Shown here one piece after another: positions 1 to 9,651 of a stretch of DNA of 64,000 nt. The stretch is taken from NCBI RefSeq assembly GCF_000331515.1, contig NZ_AMZO01000026.1, positions 1-64,000 on the forward strand. Reading direction: 5' to 3'. Position 1 is the first letter of the stretch. Every line of letters starts with the position of its first letter. A program made the translations under genes and the position numbers. The stretch is from Photobacterium marinum (GTDB lineage Bacteria > Pseudomonadota > Gammaproteobacteria > Enterobacterales > Vibrionaceae). The notes below the pieces were generated by a model. That model saw nothing but the letters and a program-made list of their open reading frames with translations. It was not told where the DNA came from and did no database searches.

Positions 1-180
1 CGTTTGTCGATTAGATATCAGCGTTCACACCCAACTATCGTTTGTCGATTAGATATCAGCGTTCACACCCAACTATCGTTTGTCGATTAGATATCAGCGT
101 TCACACCCAACTATCGTTTGTCGATTAGATATCAGCGTTCAATACCGACTATCCTTTTTCGATTAGATAATCGTACTTAC
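1..180. repeat. 38-bp iteron array (replication origin)
   Basis: Four tandem 38-bp direct repeats start at 1, 39, 77 and 115. The first three are identical; the fourth differs at a few bases near its end. A fifth, degenerate partial copy starts at 153. The shared core is CGTTTGTCGATTAGATATCA. A further half-copy of the core lies at 482-500. The array may continue upstream of the window, because the first copy begins at base 1. Tandem iterons beside an initiator gene are the standard binding sites of plasmid Rep proteins, so these are read as initiator-binding iterons. Confidence 0.9.
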
Positions 181-462
181 TAAACGAGGTCATAAATAGC
201 TATAACTTGGAATTTACTCCCCTTAGATTATTAATTTATTTGATTAATTACCCAAATAAATCAGATAGTTAATTACTTAAGCCATAGCTCTGCATACAAA
301 GTAATCAATTACTAATATACAAAACAGTATGGCGTTTTTACACGACGAAAGACTTTTTCTCAAAATTCAACTAAAAAATAATCTAGTGATCAAAAAAAAT
401 AGCGCCTAAGTGAACCAACAAATCCATAACCCCCATCTTTAAACTTTTTTATTGCAACATCC

Positions 463-471
463 TGTGGATAA
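463..471 (-). other. DnaA box
   Basis: The minus strand reads TTATCCACA, a perfect consensus DnaA box, between the iterons and the second box array. It lies just after an AT-rich stretch (about 180-460) that could serve as the unwinding element. A single consensus box in this setting supports DnaA-assisted initiation. Confidence 0.7.
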
Positions 472-527
472 CCTGTGAGAGACTATCGTTTGTTTATTAG
501 CAATCCTTCGTCCGTTTACTTGTTTTT

Positions 528-615
528 TTCGTTTGTATATCAGCCATCTATCGTTTGTATTTTGGTTATTTATCGTTGGTCTATTTGATCTTCAACGTTT
601 GTCGTTTTAAAGCCA
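528..615. promoter_or_regulatory. Four 22-bp-spaced initiator-like boxes
   Basis: Degenerate copies of the iteron core (ATCGTTTGT-like) begin at 528, 550, 572 and 594, exactly 22 bp (about two helical turns) apart. They sit between the DnaA box and the initiator gene, where RctB-type systems place regulatory sites that limit replication and repress the initiator promoter. The regular phasing is seen directly; the regulatory role is inferred. Confidence 0.55.
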
Positions 616-675
616 ATTAACATAAGACACTGAAAATAATAAACAAATTAGACTTATCCCAATGTGTATATAAAA

Positions 676-772
676 GATCATAAGATCAAGAAATAAAAAA
701 AAAGAAGATAAAGATTATTTTAAGAGAGATCTTAAGGAGTTAGGCAAAAGATCCAAAAAATAAGAAAAGATC
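676..772. promoter_or_regulatory. GATC-rich leader of the initiator gene
   Basis: Five GATC sites (676, 684, 728, 750, 769) lie within 97 bp immediately upstream of the initiator gene, far above the one per 256 bp expected by chance. RctB-type origins depend on Dam methylation of their binding sites, so this cluster may be a methylation-sensitive regulatory segment or promoter region. The region is also very AT-rich. Confidence 0.4.
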
Positions 773-833
773 TTTTTTGTTTTTTAGAAAAGACATATAC
801 TCCCTAAACCACAACTTTTTTACACCACGAGCG

Positions 834-2801
834 ATGATTACTGTCACGACAAAAACGCCAAACGATGGAAACTTGTTTACGTATCAACAACCGTTTGAGT
901 TTAGGATTCAAGATTTTGCAGAAAGCGGTGTTTTAAGTGACAAAGAACTAATGTTCATCGAAGCCATCATTAATGGTCAACACTTTAAGGATGAAGCAAA
1001 TCTAACTTCGATCAAGAAGATCAAAGAACTATTACCTACCCCTTTTTCTGATCGTCAAGTTGCTTACAGTATCTCCAAATTGAAGGAGAAGGAAATCCTT
1101 AAAGACATGGATTTCCAGTTTGTCAGTGCATCAAAACGACGCATCAGTATGTTCTCTTTGAATGCTTACAGTGCCCGTCATATAGTTGAAGATATCAACC
1201 AGACTCATTTGGTCAAAGCCAATATTAGTCGAGGCCAAAAGAATAGAAAACAAACACAAAAAAAACTTAAAGACTTGGGCTTTAACGAGTCACCAAACCC
1301 AGAGTCTACACAGGTTGTACGCCATCAAACTAGCTATCCATTTGAGCAACTGCTGGCCTTTACAAAGCAAAATGTCAAACAACTTGCAGGTTATGTAAAC
1401 ATCAAGGATGAAGAGGGTAAATTACACAAATGTCCTGCTCAAGTTAAGTCAACCTCACGCATTGTCAATCAAGACGATCTACAAAATTATTACACCATGA
1501 TATCCCTGACTTATGGCTACCACCAACATTATCGGGATCTTTATCTTCGTGAGTGTAAACGGCCAGAAAATGAAACCCCAATAACGATCAACGAGATTTT
1601 GAGAGTTAGGGGGATGTCTCGGTCTAAACCTAATTACGAAAAAATTCGTACCAGTATCAACGCCCTTAGAGACAGCCATTACGATTTCAATGCACTGAAA
1701 GAAGTGAACATTAATAATGAACTGCATGAAATGTTCGCAACTGAGCGCTATCGGATTTTGGATGCAACACCTGTTTCATGCCATTCAGCTTCTATTGTAG
1801 ATAATGAACTAGAGGATAATGCAACGGCCTACATCGTTCGCTGGCCACAACACTTTTTCGATAAACTTATTTTTGGCAAAACACCTTATGTTTTCCCTAA
1901 GGCTAGCTTGGCGGTCGATGGAACTTTGTTCATTCTGTATCTATTTTGTCGAAATTCAATTAAAGAGAGCCACACTCAGCAAAAAACGTATTCATTGGAT
2001 TTGAAGACATTACACACACGTATAGCGCGTCAAGTTTCTTACAATCAGTTTACAGCTGATTTAAAGCGCAGTTGTAAACACCGGAAAACCAAAGAATTGT
2101 GTAATGTTGAAATCGCAAAAACAGGGAATAAAGCCGAGCTGATTCGTATGAATTTGTTTGGTTACAAGATCGTGATCGATTTCTATGAGGATATGATTTC
2201 GATTCATCTTGATAAGGAGAGTTGGAAAGCTGCGCTTGAGCTAAGTAGCCATACGCAAGATGCACCAACGATTTATAATCCTATGAGTGAATTGGCTGAT
2301 AGTAAATTCTTTGAGATGTCAGTGGCTAAGCCTGTTGTTGATGAGAAAGTAGTGAATCCTGAACCTGTTGCACGTATTCGCTCTGTCGATGGTATTAATA
2401 TCACGCGTCGTAAGTACGTTACCATTGTTCGTCTGTCGAAGATGGTCAGTATCTCTATGACGCATTATAACAATGACAGTGATTGCCTTGAGTTGGCTGA
2501 GTTGGTGACCGTTAAAAATAAAAGTGCGGTCTCTCACAGCAAGGTGCTTGCCTATTTGAAGCAGGTAAGAAAAGAAACACCACCACTTGAACAAGATAAC
2601 GTGATTATTCAACAGCAAACGATTGATGCCCTGTCTGATGCTTTGTATCAGATCACTGATAATTGGGTTTTAGGCGATGTCATCGCGTTTTTCACTCGAC
2701 GCAAAGCTGAACGTAAATTGCTTGCTGATTATCAGACGGATGGTAATGAAGATGCTTTAGATATCTTGGCCCATGATATTGTCAGGGCGGTAAGTAAATA
2801 A
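834..2801 (+). CDS. RctB-like replication initiator
   Basis: Predicted replication initiator that binds the upstream iterons and starts plasmid replication. The reading frame is open from a TTG at 777, but the ATG at 834 gives a 655-residue protein that begins with a segment like the RctB N-terminus (a DGxLF motif about 12 residues in) and is close to RctB length (about 658). The central part (YGYHQHYRDLYL, TPITINEILRVRG, then IVRWPQHFFDKLI and VFPKASLA) follows the order of RctB core motifs. The C-terminal third carries a further basic region. It is clearly diverged from chromosomal RctB, which fits a plasmid replicon rather than chromosome II. Start choice is not backed by a strong ribosome-binding site. 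Family assignment is from remembered motif order, not a search. Confidence 0.8.
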   Translation: MITVTTKTPNDGNLFTYQQPFEFRIQDFAESGVLSDKELMFIEAIINGQHFKDEANLTSIKKIKELLPTPFSDRQVAYSISKLKEKEILKDMDFQFVSASKRRISMFSLNAYSARHIVEDINQTHLVKANISRGQKNRKQTQKKLKDLGFNESPNPESTQVVRHQTSYPFEQLLAFTKQNVKQLAGYVNIKDEEGKLHKCPAQVKSTSRIVNQDDLQNYYTMISLTYGYHQHYRDLYLRECKRPENETPITINEILRVRGMSRSKPNYEKIRTSINALRDSHYDFNALKEVNINNELHEMFATERYRILDATPVSCHSASIVDNELEDNATAYIVRWPQHFFDKLIFGKTPYVFPKASLAVDGTLFILYLFCRNSIKESHTQQKTYSLDLKTLHTRIARQVSYNQFTADLKRSCKHRKTKELCNVEIAKTGNKAELIRMNLFGYKIVIDFYEDMISIHLDKESWKAALELSSHTQDAPTIYNPMSELADSKFFEMSVAKPVVDEKVVNPEPVARIRSVDGINITRRKYVTIVRLSKMVSISMTHYNNDSDCLELAELVTVKNKSAVSHSKVLAYLKQVRKETPPLEQDNVIIQQQTIDALSDALYQITDNWVLGDVIAFFTRRKAERKLLADYQTDGNEDALDILAHDIVRAVSK

Positions 2802-3313
2802 TACGTTAATTGATTTATGCGGGCCTTGCTCTGGTACTATATTGGAGCAACCGCCATCCTACCCTTTTGATGGTTTTGAAATACCTAGATTTTTCCATTC
2901 TTCTCCTCATCGGTTAAGGGGAGAAAGATTACTTTTTGTCTCATTGTGATAGGTCGTCGATATTTCTATCTTTTTTAATTAAAAACTTTAAATTTCATTG
3001 TCTTACTGCGTTTTTGGTGATGTTTATGAGAATGAGGCAAGCCCCTTCTTACTGAAGAAAACATGGTTGCATCGACTCATGTTATGAGCCATATGATATG
3101 CATGCTCATACTTGCTCTATGAATAGCTATAAATAATAATTGTTAGTGAGTTCTATGTTCCTCTTCTCGGATGTTTATCTTTCTAGATTATTTATGCATT
3201 ATGAATAATGCTGTAGGTAACAATGATAATTTAATCTTTATTTTAACTATTGGATTAATTCGTTAGATTTGATTACAGTACCTCTATCTTAAACAAGAAA
3301 GAATATATTGAAT
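2802..3313. other. Intergenic region with no clear gene
   Basis: AT-rich gap between the initiator and the H-NS gene. A weak hairpin (TTCTCC/GGAGAA arms, about 2902-2930) followed by T-rich sequence could end initiator transcription. The 3' half is AT-rich and probably holds the H-NS gene promoter. No convincing reading frame was seen. Confidence 0.4.
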
Positions 3314-3709
3314 ATGAGTGATGTATTTAGCACATTGTTGAACTTGCGCTCACTGCGAGCTGCTGCACGTGAATTGACGTTAGAAGAGCTTCAAGAGGGA
3401 CTAAACAAATTACAATCTGTTGTTGTCGAAAGGGAAGAAGCTGAAGCGGAAGAACGCGCTAAAAATAAAGAGCGTGAAGAGAAGCTAAAATTTTATAGGG
3501 AGATGTTGGCTGCAGAGGGTATTGAGCCTGAAGAACTGTTGGCTTTGCTAAACTCGAAGCAAAAATCTAAGCGAGCTCCAAGACCAGCTAAGTATAAGTA
3601 TACTGTGGATGGTGAAGAGCGTACCTGGACTGGCCAGGGACGTATGCCTAGTCCGCTGAAAGACGCTATCGAGCAAGAGGGAAAATCATTGGATGATTTT
3701 CTGATTTAA
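3314..3709 (+). CDS. H-NS family nucleoid protein
   Basis: Plasmid-borne H-NS paralogue of 131 residues, near the usual 135. The N-terminal half is the coiled-coil oligomerisation region (LRSLRAAARELTLEELQE, then a Glu/Arg-rich helix). The C-terminus holds the DNA-binding motif TWTGQGRMPSPL and the typical ending GKSLDDFLI. A TTG two codons upstream (3308) is open, but the ATG at 3314 gives the classic MSD-type start. Plasmid H-NS copies silence AT-rich acquired DNA and reduce the fitness cost of a new plasmid, which fits this AT-rich replicon. It is a single-gene unit with its own terminator. Confidence 0.92.
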   Translation: MSDVFSTLLNLRSLRAAARELTLEELQEGLNKLQSVVVEREEAEAEERAKNKEREEKLKFYREMLAAEGIEPEELLALLNSKQKSKRAPRPAKYKYTVDGEERTWTGQGRMPSPLKDAIEQEGKSLDDFLI

Positions 3710-3713
3710 TTCC

Positions 3714-3741
3714 ATCCCCTTCAACGAGAGGGGGATTTTTT
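3714..3741 (+). terminator. Terminator of the H-NS gene
   Basis: Hairpin with arms ATCCCC (3714-3719) and GGGGAT (3731-3736), followed by a run of T. It starts five bases after the stop codon of the H-NS gene. Confidence 0.8.
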
Positions 3742-4311
3742 TCAATGTTGTGTCAGTACTATTCCCCCTTAAAGCCAAGATATTGTGCTGTCTTGAAACA
3801 AATTCGTTGTTTCTGGTGACATGTCGATAGCTATACAAAATTAAAAACACACTGCCGTTTATACTTTTTTCACAATATAAAAAGGGTTGCTTAGAGCAAC
3901 CCTATGTTGAGCTAAGAAGGCTCCAAAATAATAATAATAGAATGCGTCTGTATTCGCGCGAATATTACACTGGCGAATGTTTTGCTGCAACCGTATTTAA
4001 AATTGTTATGTGTTGATTTTTGATTTGATGTTTGCAGCATCAAACTTGAAGATCAGACTTTGCAGGAAGAGTTGCCTGGTTATCGAGGCTATGCACGACG
4101 CGTGCGCTATCGGTTGATTCCCAATAGAAAGAATGGCGCGACGTCTTAATTGGCTGAATCATTTCTATGCCCCAAACAGTTTTAGAACGCGTGATTTTTA
4201 CTATAAAACAGGCTCATGGATTCTGACGATCTCCTTTAATTTTGCAACAGCTTGTCGCAATACTCACTGTTAGGGAATGGACCAAAGTTGATTAGTTATG
4301 TTTAAGATGGC
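3742..4311. other. Non-coding or decayed region
   Basis: No intact gene. A short open stretch near 4040-4150 (LPGYRGYARRVRYRLIP in one frame) looks like a fragment of a longer protein but could not be assigned. IS66 transposase remains begin at the right end of this gap. Confidence 0.35.
3883..3903 (-). terminator. Hairpin, probable minus-strand terminator
   Basis: Perfect 8-bp stem AGGGTTGC / GCAACCCT with a 5-base loop. The A-run on its left becomes a T-run on the minus strand, so it would stop leftward transcription, for example from the 4657-5493 regulator gene. Confidence 0.55.
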
Positions 4312-4563
4312 CACCTGTCTATCAACAACAATCGCATAACAAAATCGCTGGTTATTGGCAGAAAAAACTGGCGGTTCACCGATAGGACAAGCGGCACTAA
4401 CACTAGTGCTGTATTCTACAGCATCATTGAAACGTTAAAGGCTAATAGCCAGGTTATGTATGACTACCTGGTACAGAGCATGAATGCGTTGGCCAAGCCA
4501 GAGCCGGATATCAATGCATTGCTTCCCTTCCCTGGAACATCTCACATTAATAATCACCAGTGA
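4312..4563 (+). pseudogene. IS66-family transposase C-terminal remnant
   Basis: An 84-codon open frame with no start matches the end of IS66-type TnpC transposases: SINNNRITKSLVIGRKNW, then SAVFYSIIETLKAN, DYLVQSMNAL and PDINALLPF, in the family order. All upstream parts of the transposase are missing, so this is a dead fragment left by an old insertion. It ends at a TGA at 4561-4563. Confidence 0.75.
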
Positions 4564-4656
4564 GTTTATGTGACGTTTGTGGCTCATACGAGGGAATATT
4601 CATTCTTATCTTTTACCACCGACCACTTGTTCTACGGTTGACTTGTTTTTAGAGTG

Positions 4657-5493
4657 TCAGATAACGCTCTCAAGACGTTTGTAATCTTCTTCATTTACAG
4701 AGTGATAAATATTTAATCGACCACTAATATCTCCATTGAAGTTCCACCATATTTGCTTATTTAGTGTGATTAAACCGAGTTCTGCATGAGCAAAGGTAGA
4801 ATGGAGCTGTTCCGGCTGCTGCACAGTGTTACGATTCCAAAAATAAGAGAAAACTTCCGACAGCTCCTTAAAGCGACTGACCCGTGCTTTCAAAGTGAGA
4901 TCATTAGGACGCGAGGCTGTGACGCTGCGTAAAAATCCCGCCATGCGTGTTAGCTGAGCTGCTAAATCCTTGTCATCGCTTACTTGTAAGAAACGTTGCC
5001 ATGTTGGGTTAGTAATTGTTAGGTAGATATAATTTCGTTCTTCCTCTGGTAAGGCATTGATATCCAATCCGCACATACGATTAAAACTCTGATTGGTTTC
5101 AATGATGTCGAAATAATCATTTATAAGTAAAGCTGGTAAGGGGTTGAGTTTAGTTAAAAGTCGCTGACTCTCAGAAGTAATATTCATACAGGGTTGTTTT
5201 GCGACATCATCTTCCTGAGTGGCAAGCGTTTTCAGGTATTGTTTTTCTGATGGTGACAGACGCAGTGCCTTACTTAGAGCGGTCAGTGCTTCATGCGAGA
5301 TACCACCTGCTTTACCGCGTTCAATTTTGCTGTACCACACGGTGCTTATACCTGCAATGGCTGCTACATCTTCACGCCTCAACCCGGGAGTACGAGTACG
5401 GGGTGGTTTAGGTAACCCCATTACTTCCGGCGATAGACTTTCCCGTTTACGGCGCAAAAAGTCACCAATTAGTTGTAAATTCTCACTGGACAT
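4657..5493 (-). CDS. XRE/MmyB-like transcriptional regulator
   Basis: DNA-binding regulator of 278 residues. The N-terminal helix-turn-helix (about 8-80) contains TPGLRREDVAAIAGISTVWYS followed by KIERGK, the signature of the MmyB-like group. The C-terminal two thirds matches the usual MLTR ligand-binding region that follows it (LLINDYFDIIETNQSF, TITNPTWQRFL). These proteins usually sit divergently beside the gene they control, here the MFS efflux gene, with 109 bp between the two starts. It most likely represses or activates that pump in response to a small molecule; the ligand is unknown. Confidence 0.85.
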   Translation of the reverse strand: MSSENLQLIGDFLRRKRESLSPEVMGLPKPPRTRTPGLRREDVAAIAGISTVWYSKIERGKAGGISHEALTALSKALRLSPSEKQYLKTLATQEDDVAKQPCMNITSESQRLLTKLNPLPALLINDYFDIIETNQSFNRMCGLDINALPEEERNYIYLTITNPTWQRFLQVSDDKDLAAQLTRMAGFLRSVTASRPNDLTLKARVSRFKELSEVFSYFWNRNTVQQPEQLHSTFAHAELGLITLNKQIWWNFNGDISGRLNIYHSVNEEDYKRLESVI

Positions 5494-5602
5494 TATTTAT
5501 CCTGGTATGATTTATACGTGTCTAACATGTTTCTTGTACGACTCTAAATTACCACCATAATAGCGGCACATTTTGATTTGGGATACGTCTCAAGGATACT
5601 TT
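5494..5602. promoter_or_regulatory. Divergent promoter region, regulator/MFS pump
   Basis: A 109-bp gap between two divergent genes, so both promoters and the regulator's operator must lie here. An AAGGA ribosome-binding site (about 5592) precedes the ATG of the pump gene. No operator was identified with confidence. Confidence 0.5.
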
Positions 5603-7018
5603 ATGACTGCTACTCACAAACCACTTTCTTCGTTCGGTCTTTTGCTATTGGTCGCAGGACAACTGCTACCGCAAATCGATTTTTCCATTGTTAATGTTGC
5701 GCTCGATGTGATGGGGGACACCCTTAACACGAATGAAACAGGGCTAGTGTTGATTGTTGCATTGTACGGGCTCAGTTTCGCAACTTTGATTGCTACCGGA
5801 GGTCGTTTAGGTGATCGCTACGGCAGAAAACGTCTTTTTATGCTGGGAGTGGTTGGTTTTTGTATCGCTTCTGTTGTTTGCGGACTTGCCACCGACATCA
5901 TTCCAATGTTGATCGGCCGTCTGTTACAAGGAATTTGTGGGGCATTATTGATGCCACAAATTCTTGCCACGATCCACGCCACGCTCAAAGGTGAACGTCA
6001 TAGTCGTGCGGTTGGCATTTATACCTCTGTTGCTGGACTTTCTGTTGTTATCGGGCAGTTGCTTGGCGGGTGGCTGGTATCGGCGGATCTATTTGGACTG
6101 AGCTGGCGGATTGCATTTTTTGTCAATATTCCCGTCTGCCTGCTGATTCTAGGGCTTGGCTTTTTTATCATTCCAGAAACTCGGTCTGAGAACCAACCAC
6201 ATATGGATACTAGCGGCATCACTTTATTTGCCTTGTTTCTACTGTGTTTATTGCTACCGATCGCCATGGGTGAACATTGGCCACAACTTTGGTGGTTGCT
6301 ACTTGGTTTATTACCGACAGGGGTTGGGCTGTGGACAGTAGAAAAACGGAAAGAGAACGCTGGCGAACAACCGCTTTTTCCACTGTCTTTATTTAAAACA
6401 CCATCGGTGATAACCGGTTTCATTGGTGAAGCTGCCGTCACATTTACATATCCTGGTTATTTATTTGTGACCGCGCTTTGCCTGCAAAGCAAGCTGCACT
6501 TTAACCCACTACAATCGGGTAATACTTTTATGGCCTTAGGCATTATGTTTTTTGTAGGATCTTTGCTCAGCAAACCAATGAGTCAGCGTTTAGGTAACCA
6601 TCGCAGCTATGTAGTTGGAACTGGCTTATCCTTCCTTGGCTTTGTGGTGACCATCACTTTATTTTGGTCTTTTAAAAGCACACTGCATGTCTGGAGTCTC
6701 ATAGTGGCGACCGGTCTCGTTGGATTGGGTAATGCGATGATGCTCACCTCTGCGTTTCGTATCGCGCTGTCTCAAGTAGGCAAACACCATGCCAGTGAAG
6801 CAAGTAGCGCACTTATCACTGTTCAACAAGGCTGTTTTGCCATAGGTACAGCCTTTTCCGGGGCGATATATGCGGCGATGTTATCTCACGGTTATCTAGT
6901 TGCCATTGCGACGTCAATCGGTGTGCTCAGCGCATTATTACTCGTAATCGGCGTTGTACTGTTTTGCAAAAGACCACAAAAAAATGTGGCGCTAACTAAG
7001 AGGGGCCAGTTTGGGTAA
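5603..7018 (+). CDS. MFS drug efflux transporter (DHA2 type)
   Basis: Inner-membrane proton-driven exporter of the 14-helix DHA2 (EmrB/QacA) group, 471 residues. Helix 1 carries LPQIDFSIVNVALD, the typical DHA2 pattern with an acidic residue. The loop between helices 2 and 3 has motif A, GGRLGDRYGRKRLF. Many hydrophobic segments follow to the end. The frame is open from an earlier ATG at 5573, but the ATG at 5603 has an AAGGA site about 8 bases upstream and gives a normal start. It is divergent from the MmyB-like regulator, which probably controls it. Substrate cannot be told from sequence; drugs or dyes are usual for the family. Confidence 0.88.
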   Translation: MTATHKPLSSFGLLLLVAGQLLPQIDFSIVNVALDVMGDTLNTNETGLVLIVALYGLSFATLIATGGRLGDRYGRKRLFMLGVVGFCIASVVCGLATDIIPMLIGRLLQGICGALLMPQILATIHATLKGERHSRAVGIYTSVAGLSVVIGQLLGGWLVSADLFGLSWRIAFFVNIPVCLLILGLGFFIIPETRSENQPHMDTSGITLFALFLLCLLLPIAMGEHWPQLWWLLLGLLPTGVGLWTVEKRKENAGEQPLFPLSLFKTPSVITGFIGEAAVTFTYPGYLFVTALCLQSKLHFNPLQSGNTFMALGIMFFVGSLLSKPMSQRLGNHRSYVVGTGLSFLGFVVTITLFWSFKSTLHVWSLIVATGLVGLGNAMMLTSAFRIALSQVGKHHASEASSALITVQQGCFAIGTAFSGAIYAAMLSHGYLVAIATSIGVLSALLLVIGVVLFCKRPQKNVALTKRGQFG

Positions 7019-7178
7019 AGGGGGCGTTTAATCAATCGCCGTGGTTTGATGGGGCGTATACCTTACTTCTTCCCGATAATGGGCATTACAGAGTGAATAG
7101 AGGCAGTGACGTTAAGTGGTTAGAGATACTTTTTAATCCGTCACGCTGGGTTTAGTGCACAAGCTTTAACACGAAAAT

Positions 7179-9338
7179 GTCGGGTAGACGACACTTGTTA
7201 CCAAGTGCCGTCCCCCTAAGAACCGTACGTGCAACTTTCACTGCATACGGCTCAAGCCTCCACAAAGGCATCGTATGATACCCAGCAACTTATAAAGCAG
7301 TTAGAGCAGGATCGTGCCAAGAGTTGCGAGCTGGCCTTTTGGACTTTCTCTTTGCCAAGTAATCTCGGTATTGAGGGTCAAATGGTGTCGTCGCACTTCG
7401 GATTTTCACGTGTCTCTCTATAGGCACTTTGGCTATTTGGAAGAGATTGAATTGGCAATCCATCTCCATGATCTTCTGCCAACCGTGAAATTGCCATTGG
7501 CCTTTACGATTGAGGAAGTATTTGTGGGTGACCCAATTCGTAGACTTCGTTGGATGACGCCTTTTAGCCCAATGCCATAACGCATGGAATAGCTTATGAC
7601 CTACATATCCGAATACCTGCTTTGCAACGCAGTGTCGATAGTAATTCGACCAGCCCCTAAGTTTCGGATTTATCAACTTGATTAGATCGTTAACGGGGAT
7701 GGTTGCGTGCTTCTTGATGAGTTCGCGAAGGTTACTCAAGAACAGCAGCGTGTTGGATTTGCTCGGTTTAATGAGCAATTTTCCTTTATACTTTCTATGA
7801 TTAAAACCTAGGAAGTCAAAACCACTGCTGATGTGGGTAATGCGCGTTTTCTCTTCGGAGAGTGTTAAGCCTCTTTCCGCTAAGAAGTCAGCGATCAACG
7901 GTTTGATATCGTTCACCAGTACTTCCTTTGAAGCGCAGGTGACGACGAAATCGTCGGCGTATCCAATAAAGTTGGCTCTCGCACCCTTTTTGAGTGCGGT
8001 AGACTTTATGCTCTGTTCAAGCCCTGCAAGAGTCATTAGCATCAAGGTTGGGGATATAATCCCTCCTTGTGGTGTTCCCTCGTCAGTACGATAAAACAGC
8101 CCTTTGTCCATAAAGCCAGACTTTAACCATTGTTCCAACATGCGTTTATCTACGGCAATGTTATTAATAAGCCATTGATGTCCGATCTTATCGAAACAAG
8201 ATTTGATGTCTCCCTCAAGAACCCATTCAGCGGATCGCTTTAGAGCCAAACACTTGAAGCACTGCGCAACTGCATCGGCGGTGCTGCGGTTTGGTCTAAA
8301 TCCATAGCTATTAGGGTCTGCAAGTGTTTCTGATACTGGCTCTAGTGCAAGAAGGTGGAGTGCTTGTTGCGCCCTGTCTATCATGCACGGGATACCCAGC
8401 GGTCGAAGCTTGCCATTCTTTTTGGGGATGTAAATACGCTTGAGCGGTTTGGCCTTATACGCCTTTCTGCTCAATTGATTAACTGCTTTCATGCGGCGTG
8501 CATCTGTGTTCCAGATGACACCGTCTATTCCTGGCGTTTTACTGCCTTTGTTTTGTGATACTCGTTTAACAGCAAGAAGTTTTGCTGAGCGAGAATGAGT
8601 TAGTATCCATTGCAAGGCTTTCGCTTTGCCGTGTCTACCTTCTCTAGTTGCCTTTGCGATACGCATCTGAAGCTTTAATACATGCGACTCAACGGATTTC
8701 CAGTCGATTGACTGCCATTGAGTACTGTCAGGAGAGGCACTAATCTCTTTTGAAATCATCATTTGCGTTTCTCCTTGAATGAAGTTCTTCAAATTCTCTC
8801 GCAACGGGAGACCAGTCGGAAGTGGGCTCACTTTCGTGACCAGATATAAATCTGTATCTGCATCGTTACAATGCAGCCTTCGCTTTCTCCGACCTCCTAT
8901 ACCTGCATCACTATCGGCCACATAGGCTTTCCCAGAGGGAGCGATACAGGCTTACCGTGTTCCGTATGTCGCGCAATGTCAGGGTAGATGCCCGCTATGG
9001 TGCGGAGAGCTTTATTGACCACGAAAGAGTACTGGACAACCTCTTTCCTGCTCTCATTGCCTTTTGGCTACAGCGTATTAACCACTTCCGCTGTTTCATC
9101 ACATAACGCACCTTACACGGATTCACGTATGTTCATCATACTGACTACCTAGCACTTACCCGATTCTGTGGTTCTCAGGAGGATCGTTCTCTCACGATTT
9201 CAACCCCGATCGGTATATGACCAATCTTCGTTACATTGTCAGAGCCGCTGCTTTATTCAGGCTCCTAGGTTCATCTGGTGATACAGATGGTTCACTCATC
9301 AAGCGGTGAACAGCGCTTCATACGACTTCACGTCGCAC
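7179..9338 (-). mobile_element. Group II intron (complete)
   Basis: About 2.16-kb retroelement on the minus strand. The 5' end is placed at 9338, where the minus strand reads GTGCGACGTG, fitting the GUGYG intron start. The reverse transcriptase gene lies inside. Downstream of it the minus strand shows a domain V hairpin (GAGCCGTATG ... GTACGGTTC, about 7215-7255), then a domain VI-like hairpin ending in CTACCCGAC at 7179. Only the exact ends are uncertain by a few bases. It sits between the MFS gene and parB, in non-coding DNA, so it does not appear to interrupt an intact gene. Confidence 0.85.
7290..8762 (-). CDS. ltrA: Group II intron reverse transcriptase/maturase
   Basis: Intron-encoded protein of 490 residues needed for splicing and retrohoming of the host intron. 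Reverse transcriptase motifs appear in order: KNGKLRPLGIP, NSYGFRPNRSTADAV, the catalytic FIGYADDFVVTC, GTPQGGIISP and GFDFLGFNHRKY. The maturase (X) domain follows with LRGWSNYYRH. The short C-terminus shows no HNH endonuclease motif, so it may be an endonuclease-lacking type. The frame is open further upstream, but the ATG at 8762 has a strong AAGGAG site about 10 bases before it. All key residues seen are intact, so it may be active. Confidence 0.92.
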   Translation of the reverse strand: MMISKEISASPDSTQWQSIDWKSVESHVLKLQMRIAKATREGRHGKAKALQWILTHSRSAKLLAVKRVSQNKGSKTPGIDGVIWNTDARRMKAVNQLSRKAYKAKPLKRIYIPKKNGKLRPLGIPCMIDRAQQALHLLALEPVSETLADPNSYGFRPNRSTADAVAQCFKCLALKRSAEWVLEGDIKSCFDKIGHQWLINNIAVDKRMLEQWLKSGFMDKGLFYRTDEGTPQGGIISPTLMLMTLAGLEQSIKSTALKKGARANFIGYADDFVVTCASKEVLVNDIKPLIADFLAERGLTLSEEKTRITHISSGFDFLGFNHRKYKGKLLIKPSKSNTLLFLSNLRELIKKHATIPVNDLIKLINPKLRGWSNYYRHCVAKQVFGYVGHKLFHALWHWAKRRHPTKSTNWVTHKYFLNRKGQWQFHGWQKIMEMDCQFNLFQIAKVPIERHVKIRSATTPFDPQYRDYLAKRKSKRPARNSWHDPALTAL

Positions 9339-9651
9339 GTCCAGTAGTGAGTTACTAATAGACGGGTTGTACTATTTAGTTCTGAATCGTAAATCGATAT
9401 ATTATCGCATAGCAAAATACCCCCACCCCATATAACTAAGATAAACTAAGGCATTATAACTTTGACGATGGTTATTATGATTGGTTGCACTTGTTGTTAC
9501 ATGTTTAAGGCGATATTCGACTAAAATTGATGTTACCGTCTGATGCTGTATGTCAGTTGCATGGAGAAGATGTATTCACAATGGAGTGAGATATTCTTGG
9601 CTATATAAGGTTGTGTGCTGGTGGCTGGGCGTACTTTGGGTGGGATGAATT
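9339..9651. other. Gap between intron and parB, no gene seen
   Basis: Mixed-composition DNA with no open frame of note. Its left part is the 5' exon side of the group II intron. No further structure was recognised. Confidence 0.4.

Noticed and set aside
1..165. CRISPR array
   Set aside because: The repeats are directly joined with no unique spacers and lie beside an initiator gene. They are iterons.
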